Shown here in pieces: positions 38,576-46,455 of a DNA stretch of 64,000 nt (the first letter of the stretch is position 1; each line of letters starts with the position of its first letter). The stretch spans positions 1,343,501-1,407,500 of the forward strand of contig NZ_LCTZ01000002.1 of NCBI RefSeq assembly GCF_001413955.1. Reading direction: 5' to 3'. A model generated the notes under the pieces. It saw only the letters and a list, made by a program, of their open reading frames with translations, was not told the DNA's origin and did no database searches. The position numbers were made by a program, and so were the translations under genes. This DNA comes from Flagellimonas eckloniae (GTDB lineage Bacteria; Bacteroidota; Bacteroidia; Flavobacteriales; Flavobacteriaceae).

Positions 38576-40258
38576 ATGAAAACAACTAGTAAATTAGTAA
38601 GTGCTCTTTTAATCCTTGTCTTGATTTTTACGTATATCGGGTGTAGCAAAGATGATAACGGAAATAACAATTTCAATGATAATCGAGAATTAGAGTTTGG
38701 GGATGGTGTAAATCTCGATGAGTTTGCTATTGACGAAGGTGAAATAGGGATCAATATCAGTTCAAGAGATATGGCCAGAAAGGGTCATACCGCAATTACC
38801 GCTGCAATAAGTGTGACCTCTTCCATTGGAGATTATGATCAGGAAGTCCAATTTGAAACTTTTAGCAACATAGCTAGCTTATCATTCAAAAATGAAGATT
38901 TAACTGAGGAGGCAGAAGCAGAACTTAGGGAGGGAGTCCCTTTAATCATCGATATTTTGGATGAAAACGGTAATGTTTTGGCTACTGAAGAAATTTCGAA
39001 ACAATCTTTTACATCTAACCCTTCTCAAATAGAAATCAATTCCAATCATTTAGAAGATTTATATAAAACAGTTAATCTTAAGGAGGATATTATCTATTTT
39101 GTGCAATTGGTGGAAGAGAATAACACTCAAATTTTTGGGGCACCAAATTCAAAACAATTTCCAACTGGTGGCAATAACGTTAGGTCACCCATCTTTATTG
39201 ATAAATTAACTGATTTGGACTATACCTCCGATGAGACTGAAAAGTTCACTGCATATACCTTTAAGAAAGTTCCAGGAAAAGAAGATGAAGACATTTATAG
39301 TATGTCAGTACATGATGGCTCCGATATACATTATGCATATATTTCCAATGACCTAAAGCTTAATATCCAAACAAAAGCTAATTTAGAGAATGATGGAGAC
39401 AACGCAGATGTAGAGAATCGTCTTAATTTTCAATTTAAAATTGAAAAAATCGAACCTGGGCTGTATACCTTTACACCCCAATCTACTGGAATTCCAATAG
39501 GGTATAGTACCTCAGGTGGTTCTGGCGGGCGTCTTTTCTCAAGTTCGGAGGTCGAACCTATTTTTTTTAGAATATTATCGTTTGATATTGATTGGGATAT
39601 AGTGGCTTTAGATACAAGGTTCATGCAACCCATATTACCACCCTCTAATACTGCCAGTGAATTTAATCAAAAAATTAGAAATTGTAGTAGCGGTACACAA
39701 TCAACCACCATAGGTGAATCATTAACTCTTGAAACTAAGTCAATTGTAGGTTGGGAAGAGTCCATGTCAGTTAGCAGCAGTAGAGACCATTCGATTTCCG
39801 TTACAGTTGAAGCAGAGGTTTCCACGGAGCTATTCGGAACAGGGGGGTCTTTAAAAACTTCAATAACGGAAGATTATGCGTTTAGTACTTCCAGAACCTC
39901 GGTAAGTACCACTTCTGAAGCTTTTGAAAAGACGGAATCCAAAAATATCTTTATTGAACGTACACAGGAAATACCACCAAAAACAGTAATCTTGGTTGCA
40001 GATATTTATCAAAGCTATGAAAATGTAAGAATCCCATTTGTAAAACGATTTAGAATCAAAGGAAGATATCAAGAAAATGATATTCCTTTGACTGGCAACG
40101 AAATATTGACACAGTTTACCTTTAATAATTTTACAGGGGTAGTGACTAATATACAACAGGATTTTATAGAAGTAACTGTGCGAGGTACCAATGTAATTAA
40201 TAATCTCATTGATACTGAAACAATATCCGAAAATGTGGAAGGAGGGTGTGACGATTAA
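38576..40258 (+). CDS. surface lipoprotein with beta-trefoil-like and aerolysin-like modules, module 1
   Basis: A 560-residue lipoprotein (ATG at 38576; a GTG precedes it). Lipid Cys23 is followed by SKDD, which fits the K-(D/E)2 surface-export signal. Residues about 30-170 form an N-terminal domain shared with its two paralogues (GEIGINISSRDMARKGHT). Residues about 190-365 contain three beta-trefoil-like repeats (FQFKIEKIEPGLYTF is the clearest). From Cys370 (RNCSSG) to Cys558 a module of alternating Ser/Thr strands with IPPKTVILVADIYQ resembles the aerolysin/ETX-MTX2 pore-forming fold. The fold is inferred from pattern only. A terminator follows at 40311. Confidence 0.65.
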   Translation: MKTTSKLVSALLILVLIFTYIGCSKDDNGNNNFNDNRELEFGDGVNLDEFAIDEGEIGINISSRDMARKGHTAITAAISVTSSIGDYDQEVQFETFSNIASLSFKNEDLTEEAEAELREGVPLIIDILDENGNVLATEEISKQSFTSNPSQIEINSNHLEDLYKTVNLKEDIIYFVQLVEENNTQIFGAPNSKQFPTGGNNVRSPIFIDKLTDLDYTSDETEKFTAYTFKKVPGKEDEDIYSMSVHDGSDIHYAYISNDLKLNIQTKANLENDGDNADVENRLNFQFKIEKIEPGLYTFTPQSTGIPIGYSTSGGSGGRLFSSSEVEPIFFRILSFDIDWDIVALDTRFMQPILPPSNTASEFNQKIRNCSSGTQSTTIGESLTLETKSIVGWEESMSVSSSRDHSISVTVEAEVSTELFGTGGSLKTSITEDYAFSTSRTSVSTTSEAFEKTESKNIFIERTQEIPPKTVILVADIYQSYENVRIPFVKRFRIKGRYQENDIPLTGNEILTQFTFNNFTGVVTNIQQDFIEVTVRGTNVINNLIDTETISENVEGGCDD

Positions 40259-40310
40259 CGTGGTCCTCATTTTAAATCATCTATAGTACTTTTCCGCAAT
40301 AGCAATCGAA

Positions 40311-40339
40311 AAGCCCCGGAATCACTTCGGGGCTTTTTT
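40311..40339 (+). terminator. Rho-independent terminator of lipoprotein module 1
   Basis: AAGCCCCG and CGGGGCTT pair around a 9-base loop and run into a T-tract, 52 bases after the stop codon. Confidence 0.9.
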
Positions 40340-40402
40340 AGTCACTTCCTTTTCAAAAGCTTGGTTTAAAATTCCCTATTTTTAGTGGGTAAACCAACCT
40401 CA

Positions 40403-42148
40403 ATGAAAACCAAAACCCTCACCCTATTAGGATTCTTTTTTATATGTATTTCAATTTGCTCCTGGGGGCAGGAAAATAATAAGATTGATAGTCTTCTTAA
40501 TTTGATTCCTATTCAAAAAGATACTGCCTTGATAAAGACCTATCGAGAATTATTCAGAACTACGGTAAGAAAGGATCCCAAAAAATCCAAATTGTATTTG
40601 GATAAAGCATTAGCGGAGCTCAAAACTATCCCCAACACAAAGTTTATTGCCATTCTGACAATGGATCAAGGCCAATTTTATTATTCTACCGCTGATTATA
40701 GGAAATCAAACGAATTCTATAAAAAAGCTATTGGTCTTTTTGATCAATTGGAGAATAAAAAAGAATTAAGTATGATTTACAACAATCTAGGTATTAACCA
40801 AAAATATATGGGGCAACCTAAACAGGCCTTGGAATCACATTTAAAGTCTTTAAGGCTAAAAGAAGAATTGGGAGTAACCGGTAATTCTTTGGCGGCAAGC
40901 TATGTAAATATTGGTGTTTTACAAAGTGAACTTGGAAATTTAAAAGTTTCCAATGAATATTATAGAAAAGCTGAAACCATTTGTATTTCCGAAAAAATGG
41001 AATGGGGTCTTTCGATGGTTCAATCCAATATTGCTCTCAATATGGAAAAGGAGGGGAAAATAAAAGAGGCATTAGAAAATTATTTTAAGAGCATACCCTA
41101 TTTTGAGGAAAATGGGTACAATATTGAATTGGCCAAACAATATAATCTCATCGGAGCACTTTATAATGATTTAGATTCCTTGGTTTTGGCAAAAGAGTAT
41201 TTTTCAAAATCCTTAAAACTTGCCCGGGAAAAAGGCGAGGCTCAAATAGTGGGCCTTTCTACTCAGAATTTAGGAGAGATATATTTTAAACAAAAAAGAT
41301 ATGCCCAAGCCCTTAAAAATTTTACAGATGCTTTAATAATTTCAACTGAAACAGGCACAGAAACGAGAATGATAACTAACTACTTAAAAATAGCCAATAC
41401 TCACGCCGCTATGGGTAATTTTAAAAGAGCCTATGACTTCCGTAAGTTGCATTTTGATAAATACGATACAATTTTCAAACAAGAAAACATCGAAAAAATA
41501 AATGAATTGGAAATTCAATATCAAACCGAAAAAAAGGAACAACAAATAGTACTTCAAGACAAAGAAATAACCGTTCTGGAACAAGAGGCCAAAATCAATA
41601 CGCAACAACGTTTGCTTTTAGGTGGGGGCATGACGCTTTCAACCTTGGCGCTAGGTTTTGGTTTTTATGGGTTTCGTGAACGAACTAAGAAGAATAAATT
41701 GGAAAAAGAGAAGGTAGATGCCGAATTGGCCTTTAAAAAGAAAGAGCTTACGACCCATGCCCTACATCTTGCCAAAAAGAACGAAGTTTTAGAAAATGTA
41801 AAACTTAAGGCAAAAGATTTAAAATCGCTGGGCGATGCAAAAGGGTATCAAGAACTTATCAAGACCATCAACTTTGACCAGCAAGATGATAAAAACTGGG
41901 AAAGCTTTACCCAATACTTTGAACAGGTACATAGAGATTTTGCCAAAAACGTCAAGAACAGATACCCGGAAGTCACTAAAAACGAGCTTCGTTTTATGGC
42001 CCTGCTCAAAATGAACATGTCTTCAAAAGAGATTGCCACCATCTTGAATATTTCGCCAGACGGCATCAAAAAAGCACGCCAAAGACTCCGAAAAAAAATG
42101 GCGCTTACTCCAGAAGATTCCCTTGAAAATACGATTCTAGCGATTTAG
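40403..42148 (+). CDS. TPR / transmembrane / LuxR-HTH regulator, module 2
   Basis: A 581-residue paralogue of the regulator at 36502. Start set at 40403 (MKTKTLTLLGFFF), since the GTG frame at 40385 adds six residues before the signal peptide. The region AACCAACCTCAATG before the start is shared with modules 1 and 3. The periplasmic TPR part (about 30-370) differs strongly from its paralogues, while the stretch from the coiled coil (QTEKKEQQIVLQDKEITVLEQ) through the helix (about 400-421), KKKELTTHALHLAKKNE and the HTH (MSSKEIATILNISPDGIKKA) is nearly the same. Different sensors with one output type is the simplest reading. Confidence 0.85.
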   Translation: MKTKTLTLLGFFFICISICSWGQENNKIDSLLNLIPIQKDTALIKTYRELFRTTVRKDPKKSKLYLDKALAELKTIPNTKFIAILTMDQGQFYYSTADYRKSNEFYKKAIGLFDQLENKKELSMIYNNLGINQKYMGQPKQALESHLKSLRLKEELGVTGNSLAASYVNIGVLQSELGNLKVSNEYYRKAETICISEKMEWGLSMVQSNIALNMEKEGKIKEALENYFKSIPYFEENGYNIELAKQYNLIGALYNDLDSLVLAKEYFSKSLKLAREKGEAQIVGLSTQNLGEIYFKQKRYAQALKNFTDALIISTETGTETRMITNYLKIANTHAAMGNFKRAYDFRKLHFDKYDTIFKQENIEKINELEIQYQTEKKEQQIVLQDKEITVLEQEAKINTQQRLLLGGGMTLSTLALGFGFYGFRERTKKNKLEKEKVDAELAFKKKELTTHALHLAKKNEVLENVKLKAKDLKSLGDAKGYQELIKTINFDQQDDKNWESFTQYFEQVHRDFAKNVKNRYPEVTKNELRFMALLKMNMSSKEIATILNISPDGIKKARQRLRKKMALTPEDSLENTILAI

Positions 42149-42198
42149 CCTAATTTACACATCCTCTCGAAACTCCTATATAAATTGACTTTATAGGC

Positions 42199-42256
42199 TG
42201 TACCCCCTTTGTACCCCCCTCATTTTTTTGTTGCTTAATTAAGCCCATTAGGTTTG
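42199..42256 (+). promoter_or_regulatory. Promoter of lipoprotein module 2
   Basis: Two direct repeats of TGTACCCCC start at 42199 and 42210 (11 bases apart, one helical turn); the second is exactly 39 bases before the -7 element TAGGTTTG at 42249-42256. A TTTG at 42227-42230 lies in the -33 position. This is the clearest of the three copies. Confidence 0.7.
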
Positions 42257-42259
42257 TGG

Positions 42260-42383
42260 TGTTGATGAAAAAAACCATCTAGACATCAACAACCGTTTTG
42301 TGGTCTTGCTCGGTACGGTACTGCAGACCAAAACCGAGTAAGTCACACAAAACAGAATGTAAAGTTTAACCACAAAACAGATT
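42260..42383 (+). promoter_or_regulatory. Structured mRNA leader of lipoprotein module 2
   Basis: Hairpin GTTGATG (42261-42267) with CATCAAC (42284-42290), then the 59-base hairpin 42295-42353: outer GTTTTGTG/CACAAAAC, internal loop GU/UCA, inner stem CUUGCUCGGU with ACCGAGUAAG, and apical GGTACTGCAGACC. The left arm can also pair over 10 bp with ACCACAAAAC at 42369-42378, six bases before the start codon. Inner-stem differences from modules 1 and 3 keep pairing. Confidence 0.65.
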
Positions 42384-44102
42384 ATGATGAAAACAAATTT
42401 TAAAAATGTAAAAGTAATTTTAAGTATTTTTTCAACCCTGCTACTCTTTGCATGTTCAAGCTGCAGTAAGGATACTGTAGCGCCTCCAGAAACTGAAATT
42501 GGTAATCCTGACACACCAGGAGAAGGAGAAGGTGAAATCGAGACAGGTGAAGGTATTAATGTTGACGAAGTTGAAAAAGACAATGGAGAACTAGGTCTTA
42601 TGGTCAATGCTCGCGAAATTACCAAAAAAGGCTATAACACTGCATTTGCGGATATTTTGGTAGAGGCCTCAACAGGTAATTTTAGCCAAGTTGACCTTCC
42701 TATTGATGAATTTACCAACCTGGCCACCCTGCGTTTAGAAATAGACGACCTTACAGCAGAACAAGAAGCTGAGCTCAGGGATGGTGTAGATTTGGTGGTT
42801 ACCGTAAAAGATGCCTCAAAAGCTGTATTAGAGGTCTTGAATTTTACCAAAACATCCTTTACTGATAGTCCGGATGAACTAATTATGAATGGTGAGGGAT
42901 TGGAAGACCTTACCGATGTAGTAAAGTTTAGAAGTGATATTCCATACTACATACAAATGGTTTCGGAAGATGGAACAGTCTATGGAGGACCTGATAATAG
43001 TTTTTATTTAAGTAATACCGGAACTGATAGAATGATAACAGTTCGTGATATCGATGATATAGATTATGGGAATGATACTACTACCGCCTATTACATTGAA
43101 GAAATTTCTGAAAAACCAGGTGTCTTTTCACTAGGGGTACGCGATGGCGAAAACAAGTTATATGCTTATCTTAGTAAGGGATCAACTGAAGGAACCCTCT
43201 TAATACAAACGCGAAGAAATAGAGTTATAAATGGAAGTGATACCAATCCCTCCGATTTGAATTTGACTAATTACCAATTTCGTATTGAAAAAGCAGGTCC
43301 AGGTATGTATACCATATCCACTGAATTACCTACATTCGACCAAAATCCTTTAAAACTGGCTGGCGAGAATTCTAGGTTTGCGATTGTGGCCAATAGTCCT
43401 GTTGTGTACTTCAGAATCATTTCACTTGCGGTAGATTGGGATGTACAGGAGCTGGAAACACGCTTTACACAGCCCATTCTACCACCAGCCAATACCGATG
43501 CTGCCTTTAACAGTACCCTTCGCAACTGTAGTAGTGGGGAATTGGTACAGACCGTGGGGCAATCTGAAACCTTGACCTCTACCACTTTTACGGCATGGGA
43601 AGACACCTTTTCTGTAAGTACTACAGATACTTATTCAATCTCGGCTACGGTAAGTGCTGAAGTAGAAGGGAGTTTCTTTGGAAATAGCGCAACCTATGGA
43701 GTGGAAGTAACAGGAGGGTATGAATTTTCCAAGTCCGAAACAACTACCAATACCAAATCAGGAGGATTGGAAAATAGTCGCAGTGTTACGGTTTCGACTG
43801 AGCGTAGTATTACCGTTCCGTCGCAACGTGCAACCCAGGTTTCAGATCTTTATCAAACCTATAGAAATATTAAGGTGCCATTTGTGCAGCGTTTTAGGAT
43901 TAGAGGTGATTTTCAAGAGGATGGCAGTGCTTTGGATGGTGAGGAAATCCTTACCCTATTCAACTTTAATAGCTTTTCTGGTGTGGTCACTGAAATAGGT
44001 TCTGATTTCATTGAAGTAACTGTTAGGGGTACGAATACAATAGACCGTCTTATAGATACCAGAACTTCCGCAGATAATGTGGAGGCCAACTGTGGCGGAT
44101 AA
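42384..44102 (+). CDS. surface lipoprotein with beta-trefoil-like and aerolysin-like modules, module 2
   Basis: A 572-residue paralogue of the module 1 lipoprotein. The signal peptide ends LLLFACSSC with the lipid on Cys24 or Cys27; SKD follows the latter. The N-terminal domain (GELGLMVNAREITKKGYN, then LTAEQEAELRDGV), the trefoil-like middle (YQFRIEKAGPGMYTI) and the C-terminal module between Cys382 and Cys570 match its relatives. In the last part the strand SVSTTDTYSISATVSAEVEG, GNSATYGVEVTGGYEFSKS and VPSQRATQVSDLYQTY follow the ETX/MTX2 pattern of long Ser/Thr strands and a VP turn. Fold assignment is an inference. Confidence 0.65.
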   Translation: MMKTNFKNVKVILSIFSTLLLFACSSCSKDTVAPPETEIGNPDTPGEGEGEIETGEGINVDEVEKDNGELGLMVNAREITKKGYNTAFADILVEASTGNFSQVDLPIDEFTNLATLRLEIDDLTAEQEAELRDGVDLVVTVKDASKAVLEVLNFTKTSFTDSPDELIMNGEGLEDLTDVVKFRSDIPYYIQMVSEDGTVYGGPDNSFYLSNTGTDRMITVRDIDDIDYGNDTTTAYYIEEISEKPGVFSLGVRDGENKLYAYLSKGSTEGTLLIQTRRNRVINGSDTNPSDLNLTNYQFRIEKAGPGMYTISTELPTFDQNPLKLAGENSRFAIVANSPVVYFRIISLAVDWDVQELETRFTQPILPPANTDAAFNSTLRNCSSGELVQTVGQSETLTSTTFTAWEDTFSVSTTDTYSISATVSAEVEGSFFGNSATYGVEVTGGYEFSKSETTTNTKSGGLENSRSVTVSTERSITVPSQRATQVSDLYQTYRNIKVPFVQRFRIRGDFQEDGSALDGEEILTLFNFNSFSGVVTEIGSDFIEVTVRGTNTIDRLIDTRTSADNVEANCGG

Positions 44103-44131
44103 AAGTACCGCTTGAGTTAGTTTTTTAAAGC

Positions 44132-44153
44132 AGGCCTTCGGGCCTGTTTTTTG
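44132..44153 (+). terminator. Rho-independent terminator of lipoprotein module 2
   Basis: CAGGCC, a UUCG tetraloop, GGCCTG, then six T. 29 bases after the stop codon. Confidence 0.92.
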
Positions 44154-44206
44154 TTGGTATGGGTAATTTTAGAAAGAAAATGTATCTTTAAATCAAACCA
44201 ACCTCC

Positions 44207-46063
44207 ATGAAAACCTCCGAGTCATTTCTATTGGCTTTTTTGGGAAGCATTCTTTTTGTTTCTGCACAGGAAAATAAAAAGTTGGATAGCTTTCTAATTG
44301 TTTACAAATCGCAATCAGAAAGTCGAGCGAAAGTGGATGCTGCCAAAGAGCTTTCAAATCTTTTAAGACATGACAAGCCTAAAGAATCATACCTATATGC
44401 AACTGAAGCATTAAAAATTTCAAATTCGATAGGTTATGACAAAGGAAAAGGATATGCGTTTCTGTCCCTAGCTCTTTATTATAGGTTCCTACCCAATATT
44501 GATTCATCAAGGTACCATTACAAAAATTCAATTCAGACCTTTAAGGAAATAGGCTTAAAAACCGATTTGTGGACCGCGTTAAATGAATATGCAACCTATG
44601 AAACCCGTCTCGGAGAGTTCGACTATGCCCTAGAATTAGCTGAGGAAGGCAAGACACTTGCTTTAGAACTTAAAGATGGGATTAAACTCGTTGACAATCT
44701 GCAACGAAAAGCGGCGATTTATACGGATAAAACCGATTACCCAGCCGCAATATCGGAAACAATAGACGCTTCCAAGGTTTTAGATACAATTCAACCTGAG
44801 GATAAGAAAAGAAAAGCAATTGTGTTGGCAGACCTCGGCAGGATTCAGATGCTACGAGGAGAAGAAAAAGAGGCAATTCCATATATAGAAGAGTCCTTAG
44901 GGATTTTTAAGGAACTAAATGATTTGGTTTGGTTAGCTACTGTGTATATAGAATTGGGAAATTGCTACTGGTATCTCAAAGAATATGACAAATGTATCTC
45001 AGAATATAAAAAAAGCTTGGCTATCAGCCAACAGATGAATCGTGAAGATTTTATAGCTGCAAATAATAATAATATCGGCGCTACCTATGCTGAAATAGGG
45101 GAATTTGCAAAAGCACTTATCTATCTAAAAAAAGCACATGAAAGCACCAGAAAATCTAAATCCATCAACAACTTAATCGTCAGTCATAATGATTTAGCTA
45201 GAGCTTATATTGGACTCGAAAACTATCCTCAAGCCTTGCAGCATACGGACTCAGCTATCCAAATAGCAGATTCAATCAAAGTACCGGAACTCTTGGAAGA
45301 CGGATACTTTAGACAAGCTTATATTTTTGAGCAAATGGGGGATTATAAACTTGCACTGAAAAATCACAAAAAGTACCAACAGGTTCATGATAGCATAGAG
45401 GACATAGAGTTAGGAAAAGAAGTTGAAGAACTTAAAACCCAATACGAAACCGAAAAAAAAGAACAACAGATAGTCCTGCAGGAAAAAGAGATAACCGTAT
45501 TGGAACAACAAGCTTCCATAAGCAACCTTCAGAAGCTATTGCTAGGCATTGGACTCCTGCTCTCGTTAATTGGCTTTTATGCCATTCGGCAAAAATTAAA
45601 ACGCAATAAACTGGAAAAAGAAAAAGTGGATGCAGAACTCGCCTTTAAAAAGAAGGAACTGACCACACATGCCCTTCATCTGGCCAAAAAGAACGAGGTG
45701 TTGGAAAGCTTAAAACAAAAGGCCCAGGAACTTAAAGCAAACGAAGAGTCCAAAAATGGGTATCAACAACTGATTAGAACCATCAATTTTGATCTGCAAG
45801 ATGATAACAATTGGGAAAACTTCTCCCGTTATTTTGAAGAAGTACATAAGGATTTCAACAGTAATGTAAAATCAAAATATCCAGAGGTCACTTCAAATGA
45901 GCTTCGATTATTGGCGCTCTTAAAGATGAATTTATCCTCAAAAGAAATCGCCAATATCCTTAATATTTCGCCCGAAGGCATCAAAAAAGCGCGCTATCGG
46001 CTTCGTAAAAAATTGGATATCACCACAGAAGATTCCCTACAAGATTTAGTGTTAAGTCTTTGA
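44207..46063 (+). CDS. TPR / transmembrane / LuxR-HTH regulator, module 3
   Basis: A 618-residue paralogue of the regulators at 36502 and 40403. Signal peptide about 1-20 (ending VSAQEN), TPR array about 45-400, coiled coil (YETEKKEQQIVLQEKEITVLEQ), membrane helix about 441-458, KKKELTTHALHLAKKNEVLESLKQ and the LuxR HTH (LSSKEIANILNISPEGIKKA). A TATCTTTA element about 15 bases before the start resembles a -7 box, and CAAACCAACCTCCATG matches the translation start region of modules 1 and 2. A 129-bp inverted-repeat element sits between this gene and its lipoprotein partner. Confidence 0.85.
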   Translation: MKTSESFLLAFLGSILFVSAQENKKLDSFLIVYKSQSESRAKVDAAKELSNLLRHDKPKESYLYATEALKISNSIGYDKGKGYAFLSLALYYRFLPNIDSSRYHYKNSIQTFKEIGLKTDLWTALNEYATYETRLGEFDYALELAEEGKTLALELKDGIKLVDNLQRKAAIYTDKTDYPAAISETIDASKVLDTIQPEDKKRKAIVLADLGRIQMLRGEEKEAIPYIEESLGIFKELNDLVWLATVYIELGNCYWYLKEYDKCISEYKKSLAISQQMNREDFIAANNNNIGATYAEIGEFAKALIYLKKAHESTRKSKSINNLIVSHNDLARAYIGLENYPQALQHTDSAIQIADSIKVPELLEDGYFRQAYIFEQMGDYKLALKNHKKYQQVHDSIEDIELGKEVEELKTQYETEKKEQQIVLQEKEITVLEQQASISNLQKLLLGIGLLLSLIGFYAIRQKLKRNKLEKEKVDAELAFKKKELTTHALHLAKKNEVLESLKQKAQELKANEESKNGYQQLIRTINFDLQDDNNWENFSRYFEEVHKDFNSNVKSKYPEVTSNELRLLALLKMNLSSKEIANILNISPEGIKKARYRLRKKLDITTEDSLQDLVLSL

Positions 46064-46070
46064 TTTATTG

Positions 46071-46199
46071 TCACTTCGAGTGATTTTTCTGTCGCTTTGA
46101 GCGGAGTTGAAGAGAAGAAAAATCGTATCGAGAAGTCTTTATTTGCACATTTTTTCATGTGTTCTCGATACATCCGCTATTAGCGGACACTCGAACTGA
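46071..46199. repeat. 129-bp inverted-repeat (MITE-like) element
   Basis: Ends are TCACTTCGAGTG and CACTCGAACTGA, inverted with one mismatch. Inside, GTATCGAGAA (46125-46134) pairs with TTCTCGATAC (46162-46171), and TCCGCTATTAGCGGA forms a small stem. The design and sequence are of the kind of small palindromic repeat scattered in flavobacterial genomes. No coding capacity. It could fold in RNA, act as a terminator for the regulator gene, or be a non-autonomous mobile repeat. Confidence 0.65.
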
Positions 46200-46281
46200 C
46201 GCTTTCCAGCAAACTGCTCATACCTTTAAAAAAGGGACTTAGCAAGCCTGTCCACTCATTGTCCCACAAATATTTTCAAGG

Positions 46282-46339
46282 TGTCCACCTGTTGTCCACC
46301 CTTCTTTTTTTATACCTCATAACCAGCGCTTTAGGTTTG
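46282..46339 (+). promoter_or_regulatory. Promoter of lipoprotein module 3
   Basis: TGTCCACC repeats start at 46282 and 46293 (11 bases apart), and the second is exactly 39 bases before TAGGTTTG at 46332-46339, as in modules 1 and 2. A further TTGTCCCAC lies just upstream at about 46259. The -33 region is a T-tract. Confidence 0.68.
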
Positions 46340-46342
46340 TGG

Positions 46343-46455
46343 TGTCATTAAGTTGACAACCAGTTTTGTGGTCTTGCCTGGCTAAGGGCTGCAGACCGTT
46401 TCCCGGGCAGGTCACACAAAACAGCATTTAAGTTTAACCACAAAACAAATAGATT
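46343..46455 (+). promoter_or_regulatory. Structured mRNA leader of lipoprotein module 3
   Basis: GTCA (46344-46347) with TGAC (46354-46357), then a 60-base hairpin 46363-46422: outer GTTTTGTG/CACAAAAC, internal loop GU/UCA, inner CUUGCCUGG with CCGGGCAGG, and the apical CTGCAGACC that is invariant in all three leaders. The left arm can also pair over 10 bp with ACCACAAAAC at 46437-46446, ahead of the start codon at 46456. Confidence 0.65.

Larger units (their letters stand above)
46064..46455. other. 392-bp intergenic region between regulator 3 and lipoprotein 3
   Basis: Holds the 129-bp inverted-repeat element, the module 3 promoter boxes and the structured leader. It is about 160 bases longer than the matching gaps of modules 1 and 2; the inserted element accounts for most of the difference. 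No gene is supported. Confidence 0.7.

Noticed and set aside
38364-38576. 70-codon open frame across the module 1 promoter and leader
   Set aside because: Overlaps the conserved promoter boxes and the paired leader; no equivalent in modules 2 and 3, so not a conserved leader peptide.
46071-46199. CRISPR repeat or attachment site
   Set aside because: It is a single palindromic unit without spacers, cas genes or integrase nearby.
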